Below are positions 1 to 8,879 of a stretch of DNA of 64,000 bases, one piece after another. Both the position numbers and the translations under genes were made by a program. Every line of letters starts with the position of its first letter. Positions within the stretch are counted from its first letter, which is position 1. Under the pieces are notes generated by a model. That model saw only the letters and a list, made by a program, of their open reading frames with translations. It was not told the origin of the DNA and searched no databases. Source of the DNA: Streptacidiphilus sp. PB12-B1b (lineage in GTDB: Bacteria > Actinomycetota > Actinomycetes > Streptomycetales > Streptomycetaceae); NCBI RefSeq assembly GCF_014084125.1, contig NZ_CP048405.1, positions 6,882,001 to 6,946,000 on the forward strand, read 5' to 3'.

Positions 1-1155
1 GCCAAGCACGTGGCAACCGGCCGGCTCCGCTTCACCACCTCCTACCAGGAGGCCGCGGCCTTCGGCGAGGTGCACTTCTCCTGTGTGGGCACCCCGCAGA
101 AGAAGGGCGAGCCCGGCGCCGACCTGCGCTACGTGGACGCCGTCATCGACTCGCTGGCCCCGCACCTGACCCGGCCCACCGTGCTGGTGGGCAAGTCCAC
201 CGTGCCGGTGGGCACCGCCCAGCGGCTGGCCGAACGGCTCGCCGAACTGGCGCCCGCCGGGGCCGGGGCCGAACTGGCCTGGAACCCCGAGTTCCTGCGC
301 GAGGGCTTCGCGGTCGAGGACACCCTGCGTCCCGACCGGCTGGTGTTCGGGCTCGCCGGGAGCGGCTCCCGCGCCGAGGCCGTGCTGCGCCAGGTGTACG
401 CGCCGCTGCTGGAGGCCGAAGTCCCGCTGGTGGTGGCCGACTTCCCCACCGCGGAGCTGGTGAAGACCGCCGCCAACGCCTTCCTGGCCACCAAGATCTC
501 GTTCATCAACGCCATGGCCGAGGTCTGCGAGGCGGCCGGAGCCGATGTCACGCTGCTGTCCACCTCGCTCTCCTACGACACCCGGATCGGCGGACGCTTC
601 CTCAACGCCGGCGTCGGCTTCGGCGGCGGCTGCCTGCCCAAGGACATCCGCGCCTTCATGGCCCGTGCCGGGGAGCTGGGCGTGGACCAGGCGCTGACCT
701 TCCTGCGCGAGGTCGACTCGATCAACATGCGCCGCCGCGACCGGATGGTGGAGCTGGCCCGGGAGCACTGCGAAGGCAGCCTGCTCGGTCGCCGGATCGC
801 CGTCTGGGGCGCGGCGTTCAAGCCCGACTCGGACGACATCCGCGACTCGCCCGCGCTCAACGTCGCGGCCCGGCTGCAGCTGCTCGGCGCGGAGGTCACC
901 GTCTACGACCCCAAGGCCATGGACAACGCCCGCAAGATGTACCCGGGCCTCGGCTACGCCGCGAGCGCGGTGGAGGCGGCCCGGGGCGCCGAGGTGGTGC
1001 TGCACCTGACGGAGTGGCCGGAGTTCCGCGCCATCGACCCGGTGGAGCTGCGCCCGGACGTCGCCCGGCCGCAGATCATCGACGGCCGCAACGCCCTCGA
1101 CCGCGAGCGCTGGCGGGCCGCCGGCTGGACCTACCGGGCCCTGGGAAGGCCCTGA
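1..1155 (+). CDS. UDP-glucose/GDP-mannose dehydrogenase family protein (5' partial)
   Basis: The frame is already open at base 1, so the N-terminal Rossmann GxGxxG segment (roughly 60 residues) lies outside the window. The visible part has the family marks: STVPVGT, NPEFLREG, the catalytic-cysteine motif GGGCLPKD near base 630, and the C-terminal NAD/UDP-binding segment FKPDSDDIRDSP. Such enzymes oxidise the C6 hydroxyl of UDP-glucose or a related nucleotide sugar to the acid in two NAD-dependent steps, for cell-surface polysaccharide. An internal GTG at base 10 should not be taken as the start, because conserved sequence continues upstream of it. The exact sugar substrate cannot be told from sequence. 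Confidence 0.9.
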   Translation, partial: AKHVATGRLRFTTSYQEAAAFGEVHFSCVGTPQKKGEPGADLRYVDAVIDSLAPHLTRPTVLVGKSTVPVGTAQRLAERLAELAPAGAGAELAWNPEFLREGFAVEDTLRPDRLVFGLAGSGSRAEAVLRQVYAPLLEAEVPLVVADFPTAELVKTAANAFLATKISFINAMAEVCEAAGADVTLLSTSLSYDTRIGGRFLNAGVGFGGGCLPKDIRAFMARAGELGVDQALTFLREVDSINMRRRDRMVELAREHCEGSLLGRRIAVWGAAFKPDSDDIRDSPALNVAARLQLLGAEVTVYDPKAMDNARKMYPGLGYAASAVEAARGAEVVLHLTEWPEFRAIDPVELRPDVARPQIIDGRNALDRERWRAAGWTYRALGRP

Positions 1156-1231
1156 TCCCCGCACGGAGACGGTTGGTTCCGGGTCTGGGAGACTGACAGC
1201 CCGATTCGTACGAGCGAGCGACTGGAAAGGT

Positions 1232-2407
1232 GTGTCGGAGGCTGTGACCGATCCCCAGAACCCGCGTCAGCCCCAGGATCCGCGGATCCCCCCGGGCGAC
1301 GCACAGCCCGCGGACCCGCGCCAGCCCGAGCCCTCGCCGCCGCTGCACCAGCCGGTCTGGCAGGGGTACGGCACGCCGCCGCCCACCGACCCGGCCCGCC
1401 CCGCACAGCCGGGGGTTCCGGAGAACCCGGACCACACCCTGGTCATGGGCGCGCGCCCGACGCCGCAGGGCCGGCCGCACCAGCAGCCGGTCCAGCCGCC
1501 CGCGCCGCAGCCCCCGGCCCAGCCGTCCGCGCCCGCCGCCCAGCCGGGCTACGGCTACCCCCAGCCCGGCTCCCCGGCCCCGGGGCCGTACCTGCCGCCG
1601 TACGTGCAGCCGACGCCCCCGCCGCAGGCCCTGCCCAACCAGCTCCCGGCGCAGCTCGGCACCGGCCCCGCCGAGCCGGACTGGTCGGCGCTGGCCGCCG
1701 CCAACGAGTCCCGCGGCAAGCGCAGGCGGGTGCTGCTGACGGTGAGCGGCGTGGTCGTCCTGGCACTGGTCGCGGGCGGGGCGGTGTACGCCTCCGGCGC
1801 CCTCGGCGGCTCCAAGGGCAAGCACCAGCAGGCACAGGGACACACCACCGCCACCGCCGCCCCCAGCCCCTCGCAGACGCCCCCGGCCAAGCCCACCGGC
1901 TCAGCCGCGCCCACTCCCCCGGCCCAGACCGGCACCCTGACCGGGGCCGGGGTGTTCAGCGCGCAGACGCTGACCGTGGGCAGCACCACCTTCACCCGCA
2001 AGCTCACCGACACCGCCTCGCCCTGCTGGAAGGCGACCGGCAGCGGTCTGGGCACCGTGCTGAACACCGACCACTGCACCCAGCTGCTGCGCGCCACCTA
2101 CATCTCGGGCGGCGTGGCTGTCACCGTCGGCATCGGCGTCTTCAGCTCCCGGACCGACTCCGCCGCAGCGGCGGCCCACAACACCGGCACGCTTGACCCG
2201 CTCTACGGCGACAACGCCGGAGTGGACGCCTTCTGCCAGAAGGCGGCCTGCGCGGTCTCGCACTCCGCGTACAGCCACTTCACCTACTACACCGTCGCCG
2301 GGCCCACCAGCGGCGCCGCCGGGGCCAAGGACGGCGCCGCGACGACGGCCTCCAACGACCTGGCCGCGTACGCACTGACCCGGATCAAGCAGCTGGTCGG
2401 CGGCTGA
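1232..2407 (+). CDS. Pro-rich membrane-anchored protein with a four-Cys extracytoplasmic domain
   Basis: The product is 391 aa. Residues 1-160 are Pro/Gln/Ala rich and presumably cytoplasmic. A basic RGKRRR leads into a single membrane helix at about 167-188, followed by a Thr/Pro/Ala linker and a folded domain at about 230-391 with four Cys (in SPCW, DHCT, AFCQ and AACAV). The domain is clearly related to the C-terminal domain of the gene at 44308-45396; all four Cys and the blocks LLRATY, VTVG and TVAG-TSG match, which suggests two conserved disulfides. The function is unknown. The start is uncertain: GTG 1232 has GGAAAGG only one base upstream, and in-frame GTG 1244 would be preceded by GGAGG at two bases. 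No gene of known function is obviously linked. Confidence 0.75.
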   Translation: MSEAVTDPQNPRQPQDPRIPPGDAQPADPRQPEPSPPLHQPVWQGYGTPPPTDPARPAQPGVPENPDHTLVMGARPTPQGRPHQQPVQPPAPQPPAQPSAPAAQPGYGYPQPGSPAPGPYLPPYVQPTPPPQALPNQLPAQLGTGPAEPDWSALAAANESRGKRRRVLLTVSGVVVLALVAGGAVYASGALGGSKGKHQQAQGHTTATAAPSPSQTPPAKPTGSAAPTPPAQTGTLTGAGVFSAQTLTVGSTTFTRKLTDTASPCWKATGSGLGTVLNTDHCTQLLRATYISGGVAVTVGIGVFSSRTDSAAAAAHNTGTLDPLYGDNAGVDAFCQKAACAVSHSAYSHFTYYTVAGPTSGAAGAKDGAATTASNDLAAYALTRIKQLVGG

Positions 2408-2436
2408 CCTCAGGCGGTCGCGTCAGGCCGCCCGCG

Positions 2437-3828
2437 TCAGGCCGCGACCAGGTCCTGCAGGGCCTGCCCCACCGAGCGGTGGAAGGTCGGGTAGGCCCAG
2501 ATGGTCGCGTCCAGCTCCGCCAGCGGCGTCCGGGTCTGCACCGCGAGGGTGAGCAGGCCCAGGATCTCGCCGCCGGACGGCCCGGCGGCGGTCGCGCCGA
2601 CCAGGTGGCCGTCGGCGGCGACCAGCTTGACGAAGCCGTCGCTGCCCCTGCCGTGGACGAAGCCCCGGCTGCCGGAGGCCAGCTCGGTCCAGCCGGTGCG
2701 CACCGCCAGCCCCTCGTCCCGGGCCTGGGCCTCGGTGAGGCCGACCGCGCCGATCTCCGGATCGGTGAAGGTGACCCTGGGCACGGCGTGGTACTCGGCG
2801 GTGCGCCCGCCTTGGCCGAGGATGGCCCGGACGGCGATGTCCGCCTGGTACACGGCCAGGTGCGTGAAGGCGCCCCGGCCGGTGGCGTCGCCGACCGCCC
2901 ACACCCCGGGCACACCGGTCACCCGCATCCGCTCGTCCACCGGCAGCGCCCGCGCACCGGGCGGCAGGCCCAGCACGTCCGCGCCGATCCGGTCCAGGTC
3001 GACCAGGCGTCCGACGGCGACCATCAGCCGCTGCGCGCTCAGCCGGTCGCCCCGGCGGCAGGCGACGTGGAAGCGCCCGTCGGCGTGGGTCACCGAGGCC
3101 ACCTCGGCGCCGGTGCGGACGTCCAGGCCGTCGGTGGCCAGCACCCGGGTGAGCAGCTCGGCGGCCTCCGGCTCCTCCCTCGGCAGCAGCCGCGACCGGG
3201 CCTCCAGCACGGTGACCGCGCAGCCCATCCGCTGGAGCGCCTGCCCCAGTTCCAGGCCGACCGCGCCGCCGCCGAGGACCAGCAGCGACTCCGGCAGCTC
3301 CGGGGTCTCGACCAGCTCGCGGTTGGTCCAGTACGGGGTGCCCGCCAGGCCGGGCACGGGCGGGGCGACGGGCTGCGAGCCGACCGCCAGCACCACCGCC
3401 CGGCGCGGCCGCAGCACCGTCTCGTCGTCGCCGCCGCTGTGCAGCACGGTGACCTCGTGCGGGCCGGTCAGCCGTCCGGTGCCGTGCAGGACGGTGGCGC
3501 CGCGGGTGTTCAGCCTGTCCACCGCGGCCTTGTCGTCCCACCCGTCGGTGGCGGCGCGCACCCGCCGGGCGACCGGCCGCCAGTCCGGCTGCACCCGGCA
3601 GATGCCGGCGTTGCCGGGGATGCGGTGGGCCTCGCCGACCAGGTTCCCGGCCCGCACCATGATCTTCGAGGGGATGCAGCCCCAGTACGGGCACTCCCCG
3701 CCGACCAGGCGTTCGTCGACGCCGACGACCTCCAGGCCCGCGTCCGCGAGGCGCCCGGCGACCTCCTCACCGCCGGGGCCCAGGCCGATCACGACGACAT
3801 CAGGGGTGGGAACAGCGAGGACGACCAT
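2437..3828 (-). CDS. Pyridine nucleotide-disulfide oxidoreductase (FAD, NAD(P)H)
   Basis: A 463-aa flavoprotein of the lipoamide dehydrogenase/mercuric reductase class. An N-terminal FAD site (GLGPGG) is followed by the redox disulfide motif GGECPYWGCIPSK, then the NAD(P) site (LGGGAVGLELG) and the second FAD site (VWAVGDATG). The C-terminal interface domain has YPTFHRSVGQ where classical members have HPT followed by Ser-Glu, so the usual acid-base His-Glu pair is not in its normal place. ATG 3828 has GGGAG at good spacing; the frame stays open far upstream, but that stretch is antisense to the kinase gene. Substrate unknown; a role in thiol or quinone reduction is inference. Confidence 0.88.
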   Translation of the reverse strand: MVVLAVPTPDVVVIGLGPGGEEVAGRLADAGLEVVGVDERLVGGECPYWGCIPSKIMVRAGNLVGEAHRIPGNAGICRVQPDWRPVARRVRAATDGWDDKAAVDRLNTRGATVLHGTGRLTGPHEVTVLHSGGDDETVLRPRRAVVLAVGSQPVAPPVPGLAGTPYWTNRELVETPELPESLLVLGGGAVGLELGQALQRMGCAVTVLEARSRLLPREEPEAAELLTRVLATDGLDVRTGAEVASVTHADGRFHVACRRGDRLSAQRLMVAVGRLVDLDRIGADVLGLPPGARALPVDERMRVTGVPGVWAVGDATGRGAFTHLAVYQADIAVRAILGQGGRTAEYHAVPRVTFTDPEIGAVGLTEAQARDEGLAVRTGWTELASGSRGFVHGRGSDGFVKLVAADGHLVGATAAGPSGGEILGLLTLAVQTRTPLAELDATIWAYPTFHRSVGQALQDLVAA

Positions 3829-3938
3829 GACCGGCTCCCTGGGGTGGGGGGTTTGGCCTTGTCGTTCCACCGTACTCGGGACCGGGCGGGGCGTCTCGCC
3901 GTCGGCGGGGACTTCCGCGCGGGCGGTCGCGCGGGCGG

Positions 3939-5753
3939 TCAGGGCGTGCTGAAGCCGTTCAGGACGGCCAGGAAGCGCTCGTAGCAGGTGGTCCACTGGT
4001 CGGCCGGGTAGTCGACCATGATGTCGTACTCGGTGCCGGTGCCGTCCTTGTACAGCTGCTCGATGGCGTGGTGCTCCTCCTGGCTGCCGTCCGGGAGCAG
4101 CTTCACGTACGTCCAGTCCCAGCGCGCGCCCGGGTAGCCGTGGAAGACGTCCTGGCCGGAGTCCTGCACGACGAAGGTCTTGTCCTTGACGCTCTGCTTC
4201 ATCTGCAGCAGGTGCTGGATCGGGGTGAGGTTCTGCCCGGCGGTCACGCCGAAGCGGATCAGGTGGTCCTCGTCGCTCTCCGGCGAGTAGTCGGTGGTGG
4301 TCAGCGTGCTCCCGGCCACCCGCTGGAACGGCGGCGAGGTGATCGGCAGCGGGAAGCTGAAGCCGTCCGGGTCCTTGGTCAGCACGAAGCCGGCCGGGAC
4401 CACCGGGGCCGAGGGCGAGGCCGAGGCGGAGGGGCTGCCGCCGGGTCTCGGCGTGCCGCCGCCGGAGGCGGAGCGGTGCCTCATGATCGTGTAGTCGTAC
4501 GCCACCCCGCCGCCGGCCAGCGCCGCCAGCAGCGCGGCCACCACCAGCCACGGCCAGAGCCGGCGGCGACGGCGGCGCGGCTGCGGCCGCTGGTACGACT
4601 GCTCGTTCTGCTGGGACTGCTGGTACGGGTGCTGGTGCGGCTGCTGGTGCTGCGGCCCGGCCGGCTGCTCCAGCGTCGGCTGCTGGGACACCGCGCGCAC
4701 CGGCTCGGTCCGGTACTCGGACTCGACCAGCGCCGGGCGGGTCGGCTCGGTGCGCACGGCCGGGGCCGGGGTGTGCTCGTTGCGGTCCACCAGCGGGACG
4801 GTGCTGGTGGGGGTGCGCAGCGGGCTCGGCGGCTGGCCGATGGTGGTGGTGTCCCCGGCGGCGACCCGCTGCAGCATCCGGATCGCCTCCGGCGCCGAGG
4901 GGCGCTCGTCCGGGTCCTTGCTGAGCAGCGCCTGCAGCACCGGGGTGAGCGCGCCCGCGTTGCGCGGCTCCGGCAGCGGATCGGTGACCACGGCGGTGAG
5001 CGTGGTCAGCGGCGAGTCGCGGCGGAACGGCGACTCGCCCTCGACCGCCGCGAACAGGGTCGCGCCCAGGCCCCAGAGGTCCGAGGAGGGGCCGGGGCGC
5101 GAGCCGTGGACGCGCTCGGGGGCGAGGTAGTCCGGCGAGCCGATCAGGTCGCCGGTGCGGGTGAGGGCGGAGTCGCCCTCGTAGGTGGCTATGCCGAAGT
5201 CGGTCAGCACGACCCGGCCGGTGCCCTGCTCCAGCAGCACGTTGGCGGGCTTCACATCGCGGTGGATCACCCCGACCAGGTGGCCCCGGTGCAGCGCGGC
5301 CAGCACCTGCGCGCCGATCCCGGCGGCCTCACGCGGGTTCAGCGTGCCTTCCTGCTCGACCAGTTCGGCCAGCGAGCGGCCGCTGATCAGCTCCATCACG
5401 ATCCACGGCTTGCCGTCCTGCTCCAGCACGTCGTGGATGGTGATCACACCGGGGTGCCGGATGCGTGCGGCGGCGCGGGCCTCCTGCTTCATCCGGGACT
5501 GGACGATCTGCAGGTCCTCCTCGGCGAGGTGACCCACGGACAGCTCCTTGACCGCGACCTCGCGGTCCAGCATCTCGTCCACGGCGTGCCAGACCGTGCC
5601 CATGCCGCCGCGCCCCAGCCGCGTGCCCAGCCGGTAGCGCCCGGCCAGCATTCTCGCGGGCGGCTCCACGGTGGCCGCGCCCCCCGACGCGGTGCCGTGC
5701 GGTGGCGTCCCTCCGCGCACCGACTCGCCGGCCGAACCTTCTTCCGTGCCCAC
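3939..5753 (-). CDS. Membrane Ser/Thr protein kinase with extracytoplasmic sensor-like domain
   Basis: A 604-aa Hanks-type kinase. The Gly-rich loop GRGGMG is at 47-52, the ATP-anchoring Lys at 69 (VAVKE), the catalytic loop HRDVKPAN with Asp166, DFG at 185 and APE at 211, so it should be active. A Gln/Pro-rich juxtamembrane linker (about 305-395) and RRRRRR precede one membrane helix at 399-421. The outer domain (about 450-604) resembles that of the kinase at 7183-8832 and is not PASTA. GTG 5753 is chosen because AGGGGGAG lies about five bases upstream; an ATG at 5885 would add 44 unconserved residues and has no good ribosome site. It is third in a leftward kinase/pseudokinase/kinase cluster. 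Confidence 0.9.
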   Translation of the reverse strand: MGTEEGSAGESVRGGTPPHGTASGGAATVEPPARMLAGRYRLGTRLGRGGMGTVWHAVDEMLDREVAVKELSVGHLAEEDLQIVQSRMKQEARAAARIRHPGVITIHDVLEQDGKPWIVMELISGRSLAELVEQEGTLNPREAAGIGAQVLAALHRGHLVGVIHRDVKPANVLLEQGTGRVVLTDFGIATYEGDSALTRTGDLIGSPDYLAPERVHGSRPGPSSDLWGLGATLFAAVEGESPFRRDSPLTTLTAVVTDPLPEPRNAGALTPVLQALLSKDPDERPSAPEAIRMLQRVAAGDTTTIGQPPSPLRTPTSTVPLVDRNEHTPAPAVRTEPTRPALVESEYRTEPVRAVSQQPTLEQPAGPQHQQPHQHPYQQSQQNEQSYQRPQPRRRRRRLWPWLVVAALLAALAGGGVAYDYTIMRHRSASGGGTPRPGGSPSASASPSAPVVPAGFVLTKDPDGFSFPLPITSPPFQRVAGSTLTTTDYSPESDEDHLIRFGVTAGQNLTPIQHLLQMKQSVKDKTFVVQDSGQDVFHGYPGARWDWTYVKLLPDGSQEEHHAIEQLYKDGTGTEYDIMVDYPADQWTTCYERFLAVLNGFSTP

Positions 5754-5903
5754 CCCTGCTCCCCCTTGCCTGATCCCCGCCGCGTGTCGAGCCAGCGGCA
5801 GGGCGCCAGACGCCGCGCGTAATCCCCGTTGCTCTGGGGACAGACTAGGGAACGGTCGGCCCGACGGGAACGGCGGGGCGGCCATGTGATCCCGCTGTGA
5901 TGC

Positions 5904-7118
5904 TCACTTCCCGATCAGCGCGGCCATGACCAGAGCCGATGTGACGATCAGAAGTATTGCCGTCACCAGAACAACGCCCAACCGTCCCGCGTGTCGCCGG
6001 GGCGCGGCGTGGTGGTGCGCGTCCTGGCGCGCCACCACGGCCCGGTCGGCCGCCGCCGCGCGGTCGGACCGCCCGGGCAGCTCGGTCCGGCGCGGGCCGG
6101 GCAGCAGCGCGGCCACCGCCAGCACCGCCTCCTGGTTCACCGGCTCCGGCGCGCGCAGCAGCAACTCCCTTATCTCCTGCTGGACTTCCGGCAGCGACGG
6201 CCGGGCCTGCGGATCCGCCGCCAGCAGCCGGCCGACCAGCGGGCCCAGTGGCCCCGACACCGCCTCCGCCGGCTCCCGGGCCGCTTCCGGCAGCGCGTCC
6301 AACGGTGTTTCCGGGTCCGCCCCTGGCAGCGGTTCGCCGGTCAGCGCCCGGTGCAGCAGCGCGCCCAGCGCCCAGGCGTCCGCCGCCGGGCCCACCGCCG
6401 CGACCGCCCCGGCCGGTCCGCCGGGGCCGCGCTGCTCCGGCGCCCAGCGCTCGGGGGCCTCGCCGACCACCACCGCCCGCGCGTCCCGGGCCCGAACCCG
6501 CGCCGGGCTCCAAGGGGATGACGGGACGCCCGCTCCCGGGGTGTCGCCGCCCGGGCCGCCGCACAGCGCCTCCTGCGCCGCGCCCACGGCCAGCCCGCCC
6601 AGCAGTGCCGTGCCGTCGTCGCAGACCAGGACGGTGTCCGCGGTGACATTGCCGTGCACCAGGCCCACCGCGTGCACCGCGCGCAGCGCCGCCACCAGAT
6701 CCCCTGCCAACTCGGCCGCCCGGTACGGCCCGAGCGGGCCGCCGCGCTCCAGCACCGCGCCCAGCGGCGCGCCCGGCACCGCCTCCCCGGCGACCCACAG
6801 GTAGCCGTCCTCGTCGAAGACCTGGAACACCTGGCTCAGCCGGGGGTGGTCGGGCACCGCCCCGGCCACGAAAGCGGCCTGGACCAGGGCCCGTTCGGCC
6901 GTGTCGTCGCCCCGGACCGGCTGCCGGTCCTGGTCGAAGGGGGTGACCAGCTCCGGCAGCGGCACCGCGTCCAGCTGCACCGCCGCGCCGCTGCGGGTGT
7001 CCACCGCCGCGACGCCGGTGGCTACCTGGCGGCCGGTGAGCCGGTAGCGGGACGCCAGCAGCCGCCCGGAGCCGTCGCCGGGGACGCCGGGGACGCCGGG
7101 GTTCGCTGCTCTGCCCAC
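5904..7118 (-). CDS. Tail-anchored protein-kinase-like protein, predicted catalytically dead (pseudokinase)
   Basis: The 404-aa product follows the kinase fold in outline but lacks the catalytic residues. The Gly-rich loop is degenerate, the VAIK-type Lys is Gln (AAVQLD, about residue 48), HRDxKPxN reads HGNVTADTV (155-163), so the catalytic Asp is Asn, and DFG reads LGG (173-175). Later kinase features remain (WAPEQRG, then DAWALGALLHRALTG). The C terminus has a basic/His stretch and a membrane helix at about 379-403 with almost nothing beyond it, so it is tail-anchored with the fold in the cytoplasm. GTG 7118 follows GGGAGG by six bases. It sits between two active kinases and may scaffold or regulate them; that role is inference. 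Confidence 0.85.
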   Translation of the reverse strand: MGRAANPGVPGVPGDGSGRLLASRYRLTGRQVATGVAAVDTRSGAAVQLDAVPLPELVTPFDQDRQPVRGDDTAERALVQAAFVAGAVPDHPRLSQVFQVFDEDGYLWVAGEAVPGAPLGAVLERGGPLGPYRAAELAGDLVAALRAVHAVGLVHGNVTADTVLVCDDGTALLGGLAVGAAQEALCGGPGGDTPGAGVPSSPWSPARVRARDARAVVVGEAPERWAPEQRGPGGPAGAVAAVGPAADAWALGALLHRALTGEPLPGADPETPLDALPEAAREPAEAVSGPLGPLVGRLLAADPQARPSLPEVQQEIRELLLRAPEPVNQEAVLAVAALLPGPRRTELPGRSDRAAAADRAVVARQDAHHHAAPRRHAGRLGVVLVTAILLIVTSALVMAALIGK

Positions 7119-7182
7119 GCCGTCCCTCCCTGTGCGGTGCGGTGGTGCTGTCGTACTGCCGTGCGGTGCTGCTGCCACCATG

Positions 7183-8832
7183 TCAGGTCGCGGGCTGAAA
7201 ACTGCTGAAGAAGGCGTTCATCAGTTCGTGGTTGCGGGCGCCGCCCCAGCCGGCGGCGGCGGACGTCCAGTCGATGGTGTAGCCGTGGTGGCCGTCGGTG
7301 GCGAAGCCGCGGTCGAGCGAGCGCAGGGCCGAGCCGTCGCCGCCGGTGTAGGTCCACTCCCAGTCGGCGGCGTCCCAGCCCCGGTAGCCGACCTTCTGCA
7401 GGTCCACCCGGTGGTAGTGCGGGTAGCTCGCAGCGGTCCGGCTCTCCTCGGTGCGCAGCGCCGCGACCGCGCTGCTGCCGGGCGTACCGGTCCAGGCCAC
7501 GTCCAGGTAGCCGGACGGGCCCCGGTAGCGCCAGTGCTCGGCCGACAGCCGGGTCAGCGTCCAGCCCTGGGGGATCTCGATGGTGGCGCCGCCGGGCATG
7601 GCCACCCGCTCGTAGCCGGGGAGCGGGGTGTTCGGCTTGTCCTGCTGCGCCATCGCCACCCACACCCCGCCGCCCGCCACCACCAGCAGCACCAGCAGGG
7701 CCACCAGCAGCCGGGCCGCGCGCCGCCCGCTGCGGGTGCCGAGCACGGTCACCGACTCGGTGGTCGGCAGCGGCTCGAAGCCGGTGCCGGGCATCGGCAT
7801 GGCCGCGGTGGCGGACTGCGAGCGCGGGCGCGGCGCGGGCCCGGGCGCCGGGAAGGGGTCGCGCGGCCGCGCCCCGCCCGGGTACGCCGGGCCGTCGGCG
7901 GCGGTCGCGGGGGCCGCCCCGAACGGCGGGCGGGCGGAGGGCCCGGCGGCCTGCTGCGCGGCGGACGGCGCGGGCGGCTGTGCCGGCTGCGGGGAGCTGT
8001 CGTCCTGGTTCAGCACCTGCAGCAGCAGGTGCCGGGCGGTGTTCTCGTCGAAGCGCTCCTGCGGGTCCTTGCGCAGCAGCCCGGCGATCACCGGGACCAG
8101 CGGGCCGCCGTTGGCCGGGGGCGTCAGCTCCTCGGTCATCACCGCGGTGAGCGTGGACAGTGCCGAGCCCTTGTCGTACGGCGGCCGCCCCTCGACCATC
8201 GCGTACAGGGTCGCCCCGAGCGACCACAGGTCGGAGGGCGCGCCCGGGATCCGGCCCCGCGCGCGCTCCGGCGAGATGTAGGAGGGCGCGCCGACCAGCA
8301 TGCCGGTGGAGGTCACCGAGGGGTCGCCCTCGACCCGGGCGATGCCGAAGTCGGTGAGCACGACCCGCCCGTCGTGCCCGATCAGCACGTTGGAGGGTTT
8401 GACGTCGCGGTGCAGGATGCCGGAGCGGTGCGCCTGCGAGAGCACCGCCAGCAGCTCCAGGCCGATCTCCGCCGCGCGCTTCGGCGGCAGCACGCCGTCG
8501 GTGGCGATGACCTCGCTCAGCGAGCGGGACTCCACCAGCTCCATCACGATCCACGGCCGGTCGTCCTCCTCGACCACGTCGTAGACGGTGATGGCGGCGG
8601 TGTGCCGGACCCGGGCGATGGCCTTGGCCTCGGTCAGGGTGCGGGCGATCAGCCGCCGCCGCTCGTCCTCGTCCATGCCTGCGGCGAAGCGCAGCTCCTT
8701 CACCGCGACCGGGCGGCCCAGGATCTCGTCCACGGCCCGCCAGACCGTGCCCATCCCCCCGCGCCCCAGCTCGGACACGAGCCGGTAGCGCTCCGCCAGC
8801 AGCCTCCCCGACGTGTCCTGATAAGCGGTCAT
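7183..8832 (-). CDS. Membrane Ser/Thr protein kinase with extracytoplasmic sensor-like domain
   Basis: A 549-aa Hanks-type kinase with all catalytic residues: GRGGMG at 23-28, Lys45, HRDVKPSN with Asp143, DFG at 161. A Pro/Ala-rich linker (about 280-370) leads to a membrane helix at about 374-394 and an outer domain of about 150 residues ending in SSFQP. That domain shares the pattern Y-x-G-x-x-A/W...W-D/E-WTY with the kinase at 3939-5753. ATG 8832 is preceded by GGAGGGG, at rather long spacing. It is the first gene of the kinase cluster and ends 64 bases before the pseudokinase start. The signal it senses is unknown. Confidence 0.92.
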   Translation of the reverse strand: MTAYQDTSGRLLAERYRLVSELGRGGMGTVWRAVDEILGRPVAVKELRFAAGMDEDERRRLIARTLTEAKAIARVRHTAAITVYDVVEEDDRPWIVMELVESRSLSEVIATDGVLPPKRAAEIGLELLAVLSQAHRSGILHRDVKPSNVLIGHDGRVVLTDFGIARVEGDPSVTSTGMLVGAPSYISPERARGRIPGAPSDLWSLGATLYAMVEGRPPYDKGSALSTLTAVMTEELTPPANGGPLVPVIAGLLRKDPQERFDENTARHLLLQVLNQDDSSPQPAQPPAPSAAQQAAGPSARPPFGAAPATAADGPAYPGGARPRDPFPAPGPAPRPRSQSATAAMPMPGTGFEPLPTTESVTVLGTRSGRRAARLLVALLVLLVVAGGGVWVAMAQQDKPNTPLPGYERVAMPGGATIEIPQGWTLTRLSAEHWRYRGPSGYLDVAWTGTPGSSAVAALRTEESRTAASYPHYHRVDLQKVGYRGWDAADWEWTYTGGDGSALRSLDRGFATDGHHGYTIDWTSAAAGWGGARNHELMNAFFSSFQPAT

Positions 8833-8879
8833 CTGGCTGAGGTCCCCTCCGCGTATGAAACTCCCGCCCCCATCGTCCC

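Noticed and set aside
2437-4551. Single 704-codon open frame reaching through the oxidoreductase into the kinase region
   Set aside because: Family sequence begins only at ATG 3828 with its own ribosome site; the rest runs in a shadow frame of the kinase gene.
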